Assembly (NCBI RefSeq): GCF_016745235.1
Contig: NZ_JAELVM010000003.1
Coordinates: 1,054,001 to 1,118,000, forward strand
DNA from: Chryseobacterium endalhagicum
GTDB taxonomy: Bacteria > Bacteroidota > Bacteroidia > Flavobacteriales > Weeksellaceae
DNA length: 64,000 nt
Direction: 5' to 3'
Below are positions 33,908 to 43,113 of this stretch, one piece after another. Made by a program: the position numbers and the translations under genes. Numbering within the stretch: the stretch's first letter is position 1; each line of letters starts with the position of its first letter. The notes beneath the pieces are model-generated. The model made no database searches. It saw only the letters and a program-made list of their open reading frames with translations, and had not been told where the DNA came from.

Positions 33908-34402
33908 TTAAAATCTAGGTCTTGTTAGTATAGATGGTGGTGTTATAGCTTGTTTAAAAACGTTATTTGAGGTTGGGTTAACTACTTTTTGTTGAACTTC
34001 GGACTTGCTTTCAGTCCATATATAAGTCTGATATGTATTGTCATAACTATTTACCTTTCCATCGGTTCTTTCAAAATTATTTACTGGTAATCTATAAAAC
34101 AATGACTCTTGTGACTTAGAATCAGTCATTAAAAAAAGTGTTTCATCTCCTAATTTATACCAAGATACATTTGATCTTCCCCACATTTGCTCATACATAT
34201 CAAAATTTGCTGTTATGGGGTTAGCTTGAAGATAATCCAATCTTGTATTTCCTAAATGATCAGTGTAATTGTACACATACTTCCCGGTATCAGAATTATA
34301 ATAGCCTTCTGCCGTTGGGAAGAATTTCAATGTGCCGTTTTCATACTGGAAGCCGTCTATATAATCTGTGGTGTCGGTACCGAAGATCTTTCTTACTTTA
34401 TT
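33908..34402 (-). pseudogene. Orphan RHS core fragment with its own C-terminal tip
   Basis: On the minus strand this reads VRKIFGTDTTDYIDGFQYENG through YNYTDHLGNTRLDY, closely matching the main RHS protein (FGTEATDYLDGFQYENG...DHLGNTRLSY), then diverges to an unrelated tip of about 100 residues ending SILTRPRF. The frame is bounded upstream by a stop and has no ATG; only a TTG at 34330 could start. The homology begins abruptly next to repeat copy A. The PFGL...GKE and DPDG junction of a normal RHS end is missing. It looks like a displaced former 3' end of the RHS gene. Confidence 0.75.
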
Positions 34403-34441
34403 TTAAGCTAAAATAATAAAACCACTGCAAAAAACAGTGGT
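34402..34441 (-). terminator. Direct repeat copy A: hairpin terminator after immunity candidate
   Basis: On the minus strand ACCACTG/CAGTGGT (34441-34421) is followed by TTTTATTATTTTAGC. The segment is repeated as copy B at 33395-33432. It ends the main RHS operon and marks where the orphan RHS fragment begins. Confidence 0.75.
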
Positions 34442-34505
34442 TTATTTTTATTACTGGTGCGAGCGTCCCGGGCAAAAGTTGAGACGAATTCTATATTATT
34501 AACAC

Positions 34506-34916
34506 TTAATTATTTTTACTCAATTTTTTACATTTACATGGCGGAGGGGCGCCATCAAAATTCTTACTATCAAAATGCAAATAATATTTTTTATTCTGAC
34601 CTTCAATAAAAAGTGTTAGATTGTTTTTTTCTTTAGAAACATGATCCCCTATTTGAATTTTATTTTTCCATTGGTCAAGCATAGGTAGACAAATTTCACC
34701 AAAATTCATATAAGCATTCATATGATTTGCAGTATCTGCAACTTCACCTAAATATTTATTTCCTCTCATTTCAATGGGAGAAAATTCATTTATAAATGAT
34801 TCTTTCCCCGATTTGAAAAAATCAGACATATTATTCTTTTTTGAACTAAAATAGATAAAAAGAATTATGAATCCGATTAAAGAGATGATGAGTAATATTT
34901 TATTATTTTTTAACAT
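34506..34916 (-). CDS. Putative membrane-anchored immunity protein for the RHS tip
   Basis: This encodes about 136 residues from ATG 34916, only 7 nt after the RHS stop, so it is in the same operon. One N-terminal membrane helix (LLIISLIGFIILFIYF) is followed by a soluble domain with HMNAYMNFGEICLPMLDQWKNKIQIGD and a Cys-containing tail (PPPCKCKK). Genes in this position normally encode the cognate immunity protein of the RHS tip. No family is recognised. Confidence 0.7.
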   Translation of the reverse strand: MLKNNKILLIISLIGFIILFIYFSSKKNNMSDFFKSGKESFINEFSPIEMRGNKYLGEVADTANHMNAYMNFGEICLPMLDQWKNKIQIGDHVSKEKNNLTLFIEGQNKKYYLHFDSKNFDGAPPPCKCKKLSKNN

Positions 34917-34923
34917 TTCAACA

Positions 34924-37900
34924 TTAATTTTTAACGGGTGTAGTTCCAAAAAGCTTCGTTGCTCCGTATTGATATGATAAGCCTAAGCCAATTGGATTGG
35001 TACCAATACCAAAAGTTGTATAACCTTTTGCACCATTATTATTTAGTCCAAAATTACTCGGGCTCATATCTCTAAATTGAAATTTTCCATCGTAGTCCGT
35101 TCCTCCGTAAGAAGCATTTAAGAAAGGAACTCCTCCTGAATAGCTCATACCATTTCCCGCAAAGTCCCCAATTTTAAAATCATGCCCTGCAGCAGGAGTA
35201 ACACTATACATACTAAAAGAAGGTCCTACATCATAACCAACTCCAAAATTTATATTAGCATAAAAAGAACTCCCATTATTATTATCTGCAGAAACATATC
35301 CTATAGCTCCAGACCATCCAGCCCCAATTATTGTACTAAATCTAAACTCTCCACCCATTCCACCAGATCCAGCTAAAGGTAATTGACTTATAGTAGCTAA
35401 CATCTGACTATCAGGATTCACCCCAATTTGCGTTCCTCCTCCAGTTGTAAAAGATTCTGTCATTACCTTTCCACTTGAGTCAGTTGCCACACCTGAAGCA
35501 TCTAAAGTATATTGATAATTTTGTTGCCCATTACTAGTCCCGGTTACAGTTAGGGCATCATAATATTCTTGAACTCCAGTATATTTCTTATCTTTTGCAT
35601 CTTGTAGTGAATGAACATCTTTGTCATAAGTGATACTTGTTTTTCCATCTAATATTGTTTTGATCCACCCATTTGCCTCCCTTCCGTCGGGATCTATAAA
35701 GCTAATCGGATTATTAAAAGCATAATTATAAGGACTATGACGAGTCATCTTCTCTGCCAACGGATCCACAACTCCCCATCTACCCAGATCAGCCATATAC
35801 ATCCTCGCTCCATAATCATACATCCCACTTTCCTGAAGCTCTTTCCCATTATACTTGTATTTATACGCCGGATTCCCCAGCAAAACATTATACCCCTCAT
35901 GCTTCAAGCCAAACGGATAATAATTGCTTTCCTCAATAATTTCCGCTCCTGCACCGTTTTTAAAGTAGCTTAGTCTCGTATTTCCTAAATGGTCTGTATA
36001 ATTGTACACATACTTTCCAGTCTCAGAATTATAATAGCCTTCTGCAGTCGGGAAGAATTTCAATATCCCATTTTCATACTGGAAGCCGTCTAAATAATCG
36101 GTGGCTTCTGTTCCAAAGAGCTTTTTAACTTTTACCCCATCTGCTCTGTAAGTATAATCTGTTACTTTGGAGTTTTGGGTAACCTTGCCTGGTAAATTTA
36201 AATAATTATATTGAATAGAAATACCTTTATCTGATTGAACCGTCATATTTCCATTCAGATCATAGTTGATAATGCTTCCTGTACTTCCGGATGCCAGTGG
36301 ATAGCCGCTTAATGCATTACCGGTTCCTTTTTCTTTAAGGTAGGCTAATTTATTACTCTGTTCAGCATTTTCATAATGATATTCCAGGTCATCCATCACT
36401 TCAGGGGCGGTGTAGCCGGGAAGCTGTTTTCCTCTTCTGAGAAGGGTTTTGATGTTTCCGTTCAGATCGTAGGTAAGCTGCTCATGGTATTCTCCTCTGT
36501 CTAAGTTCATGGCATCCCAAAAACGGCCTTCTTTAAGACGGTTCAGGGGATCATATTCATAGGAGTAGTTTCTTAATACGGCATCATTTTGGGTAATCCA
36601 TGACATCTGGGAAATATTTCCATTATACTTTGCAGAGCCGGAAAACTGGCTGTCCGGTTTGTTATACCTCAGCTCATAGGCAAAGAGTTTATTCTGCAGA
36701 TTGGAGGGGTCATTTAATCTGGTAAGCCATCCTCTGATGTTGTAGGCATATTTCACAGTCTGCAGCGGGCTGCCTGTAGTATTTCCAACATTTTTGGTCT
36801 GGATCTGCCCAAGGTCATTGTACAGGTTTTCAGCAAGGAGTTCCTGTGCCCCACCGTTGAGCTGGTGCCAGTGTCTTACCATTCTTTCCTGATGGTCGTA
36901 TTCAAAAGTCTCTTTGATATTTACTTTTGTACCACCTGCCACTCTCTGATGCTCGGTAAGGGTATACTCCGGCACGCCTGAAAATTTCAGAAAGCTTTCG
37001 GTTTTGGTATAGCCTCCAAGATGATTGACGGAATGGGCAGATATCGCTCTTCCTTTTTTATCGTAATAGGTATACGTCTTGGTCCAGCTGTCATTTTCAA
37101 CATTCTTTACATAAGATGCTGTAGGCAGACTTTTGGTACTTACACTTGAATTCTGGGTAATCTGCGGTAAAACTTCCTGTGTTAAAATAGTTCCGGGAAC
37201 CGCCGGAGCACCCTGAGGATAAGTATCATAATAATTTACTGAAAGGATCTTATCGATACCTGTAGGATAAGAAACATTTCCGTATTCTATAGCTGTTCCA
37301 TTAAGGGAGAAGCTTCCGCCACGGGTTTCGTGGGAAACGTTCGCAGCCTGATTATCGACATAATTCTGAATATCCTGTCTTGGTGTTCCATCTCTTGAAA
37401 TTCCGGTATAGACTACCCTGCCAAACTGATCATATTTGGTAAAAATCCATGAATTATCAGCTGTAAAATTGGAAATTCCATTTTTCAGGACAATATCCCG
37501 GTACAGGATTATCTGGTCTTTTTTATTATAGACCATCTGTTCTTTGCCTTTTCCGGGAAGTTTCTTTTCTACCAGCCTGTTTCTGCCATCATATTTATAC
37601 TGGTAGCATAAATGTTCCAAAGCTGAAGCAGATACTGATGTGGAAGAGGCAGCCAATGGCGGAATCACGAATGCCAGCTGGTCATATTCGTTGTAGACAT
37701 AATAGGTGTCTGCATTTTCAGAGGCGCTGATCACTTTTCTAACCAGAAGGGTCTGCCCATTGCCATTTTTGAATTCTATGGTTTTATTGCCATCTTCATC
37801 GGCAACGGTATTTTTATACAATTGTGAGGCCCCATAATTTCCTGATATGCTTAATACGGAAGACGTTGCTCCATCAACCCAGCTGGTTACGGTGGTATAT

Positions 37901-38580
37901 TTTTTCACTTCATCTGCCGTATTGGTATCATAACCGAATACTACGGGCTTGTTCTGCCAGTCGGTACCGGGATTTTTCTGGCTCAGAATTCTGTCCAACG
38001 GAGAATTTTCCAGATTTTTATGGCTGAAAGGATAGGAATCATTAATTCCGTTGGCCTGATAATAAGTATTGGTACTGCTTTCCACTCCAGTCTGGATATT
38101 TCCATTCTGCGAAGACATAGGAACGGGAAGCCAGCTGTCTACCTGTCTTCCAAATCCATCATACGGAATATGGGTGACCAGATCTTTTCCGGTAGGCGTA
38201 GATTTGATGCTTACCGACTGTTTGGGTCTTCCTAAGCCATCGAAAAACTGTACGCTCTGTATCTGCTGCAGAGAGCCGTTTGAAACCTCAGTGGGTACTA
38301 AATACTGTCTGGTATAAATATAATTTTCAGTATTGGGAATCGTAGAGGAATAATCAACCGTAATAGGCGTATACGTATTACCGGGATTTCCTGTAGAAGA
38401 TGTTCCGATATAAGCCCTGAAGGTTCCGTTCACAGAACTGAAGCTGAATCCCGGAAGCATCCGGATCTTTTGGGGATCGGCAACTTCTGTATTGGGAGCG
38501 GGAGGAGCAGTCAAAACAATCTGCCCATAATGATAGCTGCCCAATATCAATGCTATGCCCAGATATATTTTTTTGTGCAT
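34924..38580 (-). CDS. RHS repeat protein with variable C-terminal tip (polymorphic toxin-like)
   Basis: This is an exported RHS protein of 1218 residues. It has a signal-like N-terminus (MHKKIYLGIALILGSYHYGQ), a Bacteroidota-type leader domain (DUF6443-like, about 70-200: YIYTRQYLVPTE...VQFFDGLGRPKQSVSI), then YD/RHS repeats, and the core-closing motif (YDYGARMYMADLGRWGVVDPLAEKM ... FNNPISFIDPDG). The tip after DPDG (residues 963-1218; bases 34924-35694) is Gly-, Ser- and aromatic-rich with alternating strands (ANINFGVGYDVGPSFSMYSV) and no nuclease or deaminase motif that I can see. It is followed by a small gene in the immunity position. Toxicity and secretion route are inferred from family knowledge. 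Confidence 0.85.
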   Translation of the reverse strand: MHKKIYLGIALILGSYHYGQIVLTAPPAPNTEVADPQKIRMLPGFSFSSVNGTFRAYIGTSSTGNPGNTYTPITVDYSSTIPNTENYIYTRQYLVPTEVSNGSLQQIQSVQFFDGLGRPKQSVSIKSTPTGKDLVTHIPYDGFGRQVDSWLPVPMSSQNGNIQTGVESSTNTYYQANGINDSYPFSHKNLENSPLDRILSQKNPGTDWQNKPVVFGYDTNTADEVKKYTTVTSWVDGATSSVLSISGNYGASQLYKNTVADEDGNKTIEFKNGNGQTLLVRKVISASENADTYYVYNEYDQLAFVIPPLAASSTSVSASALEHLCYQYKYDGRNRLVEKKLPGKGKEQMVYNKKDQIILYRDIVLKNGISNFTADNSWIFTKYDQFGRVVYTGISRDGTPRQDIQNYVDNQAANVSHETRGGSFSLNGTAIEYGNVSYPTGIDKILSVNYYDTYPQGAPAVPGTILTQEVLPQITQNSSVSTKSLPTASYVKNVENDSWTKTYTYYDKKGRAISAHSVNHLGGYTKTESFLKFSGVPEYTLTEHQRVAGGTKVNIKETFEYDHQERMVRHWHQLNGGAQELLAENLYNDLGQIQTKNVGNTTGSPLQTVKYAYNIRGWLTRLNDPSNLQNKLFAYELRYNKPDSQFSGSAKYNGNISQMSWITQNDAVLRNYSYEYDPLNRLKEGRFWDAMNLDRGEYHEQLTYDLNGNIKTLLRRGKQLPGYTAPEVMDDLEYHYENAEQSNKLAYLKEKGTGNALSGYPLASGSTGSIINYDLNGNMTVQSDKGISIQYNYLNLPGKVTQNSKVTDYTYRADGVKVKKLFGTEATDYLDGFQYENGILKFFPTAEGYYNSETGKYVYNYTDHLGNTRLSYFKNGAGAEIIEESNYYPFGLKHEGYNVLLGNPAYKYKYNGKELQESGMYDYGARMYMADLGRWGVVDPLAEKMTRHSPYNYAFNNPISFIDPDGREANGWIKTILDGKTSITYDKDVHSLQDAKDKKYTGVQEYYDALTVTGTSNGQQNYQYTLDASGVATDSSGKVMTESFTTGGGTQIGVNPDSQMLATISQLPLAGSGGMGGEFRFSTIIGAGWSGAIGYVSADNNNGSSFYANINFGVGYDVGPSFSMYSVTPAAGHDFKIGDFAGNGMSYSGGVPFLNASYGGTDYDGKFQFRDMSPSNFGLNNNGAKGYTTFGIGTNPIGLGLSYQYGATKLFGTTPVKN

Positions 38581-38589
38581 ATTATTAAA

Positions 38590-39714
38590 TTAATGGGTGG
38601 TACTGCTTTTCATTTGACGAATTTCTTCTTTCAGCTGCTTCATTTCTGATGAAATACTCTGTAATGCTGAATTCTCTGCTTCTAACTTCTGAATTTTTTC
38701 CCGCTGATCTTTCAGCTGTCTGTTTTGCTCAATGGCATATAAGGTCAGTTCTTCAATCTTCTGCAACAGCTTAATCTGAAACTCCCCCACATTAACGCCT
38801 TCTTTTTCCATTACTCTGGCAGAAGCTATTTCGGGTAAATGTTTTTTCTCTTTGATATGCTTCTCCACCTCTTCCAGCTTGGGAAGGTCATAATTTTCTT
38901 CAAAAACGAAATCTGCAGTTGGAGTCAGGGTCACTTTTATTTCTTTGGCTTCCAGTTTTCCCTGAAGAAGAGCATTTCCATTCAAGGAAATTTTCATAAC
39001 TTCATTCATCGATACAGGAGCATTTAAAGCAACCTGCTGATTAGACTTGGTTAAAAAACTGATTCCTTCATTATCAAGTGTAATGGCCACTTTTGCAAAG
39101 TCAAGTGTTCCATTACTGGATAACCATCCCAAACCTGCGCCATTTGCCTTAACTCCAAAACTCATATATGTTGATGTTGAACTCCTTAAAGATCCCCAGT
39201 TATTTAAGGAACCATCTTCATATCTAATCGCAAAAGCATTAATTCCTTCAGAAGAATTGCTGCCACCCGCTAATACATTACCTGAAACGTCCAGTTTTTC
39301 CCGGGGAGCGGAAGTTCCTATTCCTATATTTCCATTCCTAAGGATTGACAATCTTTCTACCAGACTTGCCGCACTGTTGCCGTCATTCACTGAGATAGAA
39401 AATTTTGAGGCATAGGTATTTCCTGTTTCCTCCGTAGCTGTTATTCTGGCTTTGGGAGAGTTCTGGTATCCTGTAAATTCTAAAGCAGGATATTTTGGAT
39501 TTGCCGAAAAGGCACTCCATCCCCCCGTTGAAATGGTTATTTTACCCCCATTCTGGTCTGCTACTTCTAAATTGGAGTGAGGATCATGAACCCCAATTCC
39601 TACATTAGCTGATGTTGGAGTGGATGTTGGGTTGATAATACTTCCAGATGTATATAGTTGTCCAGAAGCCAATTGAGCAGCAAAAATGCCTGCGATGAAT
39701 ATTGTTTTTTTCAT
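38590..39714 (-). CDS. Tail-fibre-like exported protein with C-terminal coiled coil
   Basis: This encodes 374 residues with a signal peptide (MKKTIFIAGIFAAQLASGQ). Repeats of the type VGIGVHDPHSNLEV and GIGTSAPREKLDVSGN are typical of Bacteroidota tail-fibre-like surface proteins. The segment around residues 260-320 (HLPEIASARVMEKEGVNVGEF) is the conserved chaperone-like end seen in such proteins, but no S74 protease Ser-Lys dyad is evident. The last 60 residues form a coiled coil. It lies 9 nt before the RHS gene in one operon. Confidence 0.8.
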   Translation of the reverse strand: MKKTIFIAGIFAAQLASGQLYTSGSIINPTSTPTSANVGIGVHDPHSNLEVADQNGGKITISTGGWSAFSANPKYPALEFTGYQNSPKARITATEETGNTYASKFSISVNDGNSAASLVERLSILRNGNIGIGTSAPREKLDVSGNVLAGGSNSSEGINAFAIRYEDGSLNNWGSLRSSTSTYMSFGVKANGAGLGWLSSNGTLDFAKVAITLDNEGISFLTKSNQQVALNAPVSMNEVMKISLNGNALLQGKLEAKEIKVTLTPTADFVFEENYDLPKLEEVEKHIKEKKHLPEIASARVMEKEGVNVGEFQIKLLQKIEELTLYAIEQNRQLKDQREKIQKLEAENSALQSISSEMKQLKEEIRQMKSSTTH

Positions 39715-39726
39715 AATCTGAGTTTT

Positions 39727-42700
39727 TTATTGTTTGTAATTGTATTTGAATTCTTTTAAAATTTTTCCTGTAGTACTATTTTCTCTGACCTCCATTAATC
39801 TATTGGCTGTATCATAAATATATACTTCCCTGATTCCTGAGGGCGGGGTGATACTTTTTACACCGATTAAAGGATCATAAGTGTAGGTGCTAATCTGATA
39901 GGTTGACAGTCCGGTATTATTTCTGAATAAATCTAAAGCGGAGATCAAAGACTGTTCAGAAGCATCTGTACCTTGCTGAGCATCATTAACAGAGGCATTA
40001 ACAATATTATCTATCAATGTTTGTGGAATATCTGAGAGTTTTGCGCCTTCTATTTTAGCAATAGGCTGGGTATTATTGTAGCCCCAGATGATCGTGGTTG
40101 AAATACCGTTTTTGGTTGTATATTGCTGCAGATTGCCATTAGAATCATATTTATCATAGGTAATCTCGGTAGATGGAATTGTTCCTGTCTGAAGATCGTA
40201 GGAAAGAACTGAACTAGGAAACAGATTGGAAGGACTATCATACTTCGTTTCGGATCTTGAAATTATTTTCCCGGTATCACTTTCATTTTGTTTTTTCTTT
40301 ACAACAGTTCCTAAAGGTATCCCTACCATATTGGCATTAATCAGCTTTGTATTATTCTTCTCATGAGCATACTGGTAAACCGTCTCTTGAGTACCAAGAT
40401 CCGGGAAAACATTTTTTTGAGCAGTCAGCTGATAATGATCATTACTATCATATGAGAAAGTATCCTTAAAGGTTAAAACCTGATTATTCCTGTACTCATA
40501 ATTTGTAGTTTTATTTTTTTCAATTTTACCACTGTTAAAATAATAAGGCTTATAGTATATTTTAAAATTATCCCCATAATCTGCAACTAAAAAATTATTA
40601 TGCGGCAGAGGTTTGTTTACCAGATGAGAAAGATTCATATACATTTGAGCCAGTGGGACAACATAATAATTTCTGTTTTTAGTATAGCCAGTGATTGCTC
40701 CGTCTGCAGATTCAAAACCCATCGGGGGACTGATTTCATAAGGAGTATCAAAACCACCGAACTTGTATTCATTCAATTCTTCCTGCAAAAGTCTGTAAGA
40801 ATTATTGATGTTCTCAAAATATTTTTTTGATATCAAAAGTCCTCTTGACCACTGGTTATCAGTAGGTAAAGTAAAGGGGTATTTTAAGAAATTATTCCCA
40901 TCGGCAAAATTTGTAAATTCATAATCCGTACGTCCTTTGTTTTCAAGTTCATCACCTTGGTACTCTTTTACATAACTATATCCCATGCTGTTAGACTCCA
41001 GAGAAGAGTTTATTGAACCAGCGAAAACACCTTTTGGATCTAAAATGCGAACATTATTGGCATTCAACCCCACAATCCCTACATATTCCTTCATTCCAAA
41101 TAAATCTCCACTGCCTTTTCCTGTAGGCCCTTTATATTCAAATGTTTTTTTAATTTTTAATTGATTATTATCTAAATATCTGATTTGCCTGATCCTATTT
41201 CCTGGTCCGTAGTAAAATGTCTCATTATTAGTACTATTATTTGCTACTTTATAATCTAATATCAGCGAAACACTTTCAGATTCGTTAGAAATTATATCAT
41301 CCAATGAGCAGCCGTATGCTGTTATACCTAATTTGTATGACGAACCTCCGGTTAATGCTCTGGTCGTAGAAGTACCTTTCACAATGGTTTTATTAGCCCC
41401 TATATTGGGGAAAAGAATAACTCTTGTACCATTTTGCTCTACCCAACCGGTGTAATAACTGCATTGCGTAGGCATATTAGGATTTACAAATGCGTGATAA
41501 TCAAGTGTTATCTTTACTTCTGAATCATACAAGTTGGGATCTATAATAATATCTTTATAGTATGAATTTGTAGCAGTATTGTAATTCGGAAGTATATCTC
41601 CTGCTTTTAGAAGAATTTCAGATTTAGTTTGGTATGGAGCGTTAATCGTACCCAATGTCCCCTCCATATTAAAAGTAGGTTTCAGAAGATTATTTTCGTA
41701 GGTAAATTCAGTTTTTAATCCTGTAGAATGGTTTATTGATTCTAAGATTCCAGCTTTAGACCCTTCCTCGTTACTTTCTCTGTTGCTTGATAAGTGTCCG
41801 TTATAATCAAAAAAATGCAGATAAGACCCGTTTGCAGCATTATTATAATATCCCCACATATCCTGAGATGTTGAAAATCTATTGGGAAGCAAAGTGGTGG
41901 TGTAATTATAATTATACTTTTCAATAACCGTATTTTCTTTCGAATAACGGATAGCTTCACTTAAAAACATTCTTTTATTTGAGGAAGTATCTAATAAAGC
42001 CAATAGTGAATTCATATTTGGATTCTGGAGTGATTCCTGAATATTATAATTAAATTTAAAGTATTCAATCAAATGATCTTTACTGTCAAAAATCTGAATT
42101 TTATCGAGTGCTTTTCCTCCCTGAATGTCTGTACGATTAACAGAAGATGGTAAAAATTTAACTTTTCCTTCAGAAAATTCAATTGATTCCAGAATATATT
42201 TATTTTCAATAATCTTAGAAAAGTAGGTATAAACTCCCGGGTTGGTAGGCTGATCACAAGGTGTAGAAATACAAGGATAAACAATCTTGTCGTAATCTTT
42301 TTTATAATAATAAGACTCATCCAAAGTATAATTATATTTTATCAGATCACCACTAACAGTCTCAATCTGAATTAAATACCAGGTATCAGTATATGCATCT
42401 TCTGAGTTGTCACCATTTAAATCATAAGAATTTAAGGGTGTACCAGTTTGAATATAGCTTTGTATCTGAAGTGAACTTTTAAAAGATTTTGGGCCTAAAG
42501 TTCCATAGTGAAACTTATTTCCCTTGTCATCAACGATTACCCAACTGTTCAGTAAAGAATTTTGAGTGGCAGTTGGTGATATTTTATAATCACTAAAAGG
42601 CTGTTGAACAATTTTTTTATCGAGTTGGTCAAAGATAAATTTTCCAGAATAACCTGGTGTAGAAAAATAAAACTGATCAGGAACCAAATCTCTTGTTGGC

Positions 42701-43110
42701 GAGGCAATTGTTTGGTTGTAGACCGCAAATCTCTTTTGAAGATCGCTAAAAAAATTAGTATAACTATCAGTAATCAGATAGCCGTTTGATGAATCATCAG
42801 GTCTGTCTCTCACCTGTCTGCTAATCATACCACCATAGCTTAGACTCCATCCTAACCCCACTGTTGAAGCTATATCTTCTACCCTTATTCCTCTTGAATG
42901 GTAATCCAATTGAATAGGGATAGCCAGATCCTTTGTCTTTATTGTATATATTGGCAAATTAATATTGACAAGTCCATTATTGAGAGAAACCGGTGTTTCT
43001 GTAAATTTAAACACCGATGATGCATCAAGATTAGGTGATTTTACATTGATCTGAGCAGAAACATTTATTGTATAATTCAAAACTATCAATAATAAAATTT
43101 TATTTTTCAT
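39727..43110 (-). CDS. Large exported RHS/YD-repeat-like protein
   Basis: This encodes 1127 residues, signal peptide MKNKILLLIVLNYTINVSAQ. The N-terminal part has the motif PISLNN/VNINLPIYTIKTKDLAIPIQLDYHSRGIRVED and STVGLGWSLSYGGMISRQVRD, conserved at the start of large RHS-partner proteins in Bacteroidota. The C-terminal third has YD-type repeats (ITYDKYDSNGNLQQYTTKNG, YTYDPLIGVKSITPPSG, YDTANRLMEV) and the motif IIWGYNNTQPIAKIEGA. It ends without a toxin tip. It sits between the T9SS protein (3-nt gap) and the tail-fibre-like gene (12-nt gap), so it is probably part of the same surface apparatus. Confidence 0.82.
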   Translation of the reverse strand: MKNKILLLIVLNYTINVSAQINVKSPNLDASSVFKFTETPVSLNNGLVNINLPIYTIKTKDLAIPIQLDYHSRGIRVEDIASTVGLGWSLSYGGMISRQVRDRPDDSSNGYLITDSYTNFFSDLQKRFAVYNQTIASPTRDLVPDQFYFSTPGYSGKFIFDQLDKKIVQQPFSDYKISPTATQNSLLNSWVIVDDKGNKFHYGTLGPKSFKSSLQIQSYIQTGTPLNSYDLNGDNSEDAYTDTWYLIQIETVSGDLIKYNYTLDESYYYKKDYDKIVYPCISTPCDQPTNPGVYTYFSKIIENKYILESIEFSEGKVKFLPSSVNRTDIQGGKALDKIQIFDSKDHLIEYFKFNYNIQESLQNPNMNSLLALLDTSSNKRMFLSEAIRYSKENTVIEKYNYNYTTTLLPNRFSTSQDMWGYYNNAANGSYLHFFDYNGHLSSNRESNEEGSKAGILESINHSTGLKTEFTYENNLLKPTFNMEGTLGTINAPYQTKSEILLKAGDILPNYNTATNSYYKDIIIDPNLYDSEVKITLDYHAFVNPNMPTQCSYYTGWVEQNGTRVILFPNIGANKTIVKGTSTTRALTGGSSYKLGITAYGCSLDDIISNESESVSLILDYKVANNSTNNETFYYGPGNRIRQIRYLDNNQLKIKKTFEYKGPTGKGSGDLFGMKEYVGIVGLNANNVRILDPKGVFAGSINSSLESNSMGYSYVKEYQGDELENKGRTDYEFTNFADGNNFLKYPFTLPTDNQWSRGLLISKKYFENINNSYRLLQEELNEYKFGGFDTPYEISPPMGFESADGAITGYTKNRNYYVVPLAQMYMNLSHLVNKPLPHNNFLVADYGDNFKIYYKPYYFNSGKIEKNKTTNYEYRNNQVLTFKDTFSYDSNDHYQLTAQKNVFPDLGTQETVYQYAHEKNNTKLINANMVGIPLGTVVKKKQNESDTGKIISRSETKYDSPSNLFPSSVLSYDLQTGTIPSTEITYDKYDSNGNLQQYTTKNGISTTIIWGYNNTQPIAKIEGAKLSDIPQTLIDNIVNASVNDAQQGTDASEQSLISALDLFRNNTGLSTYQISTYTYDPLIGVKSITPPSGIREVYIYDTANRLMEVRENSTTGKILKEFKYNYKQ

Positions 43111-43113
43111 TTC

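Noticed and set aside
38590-39714. Intramolecular S74 chaperone-protease
   Set aside because: The tail-fibre-like N-terminus fits, but no Ser-Lys catalytic dyad context is visible and the C-terminus is an uncleaved-looking coiled coil.
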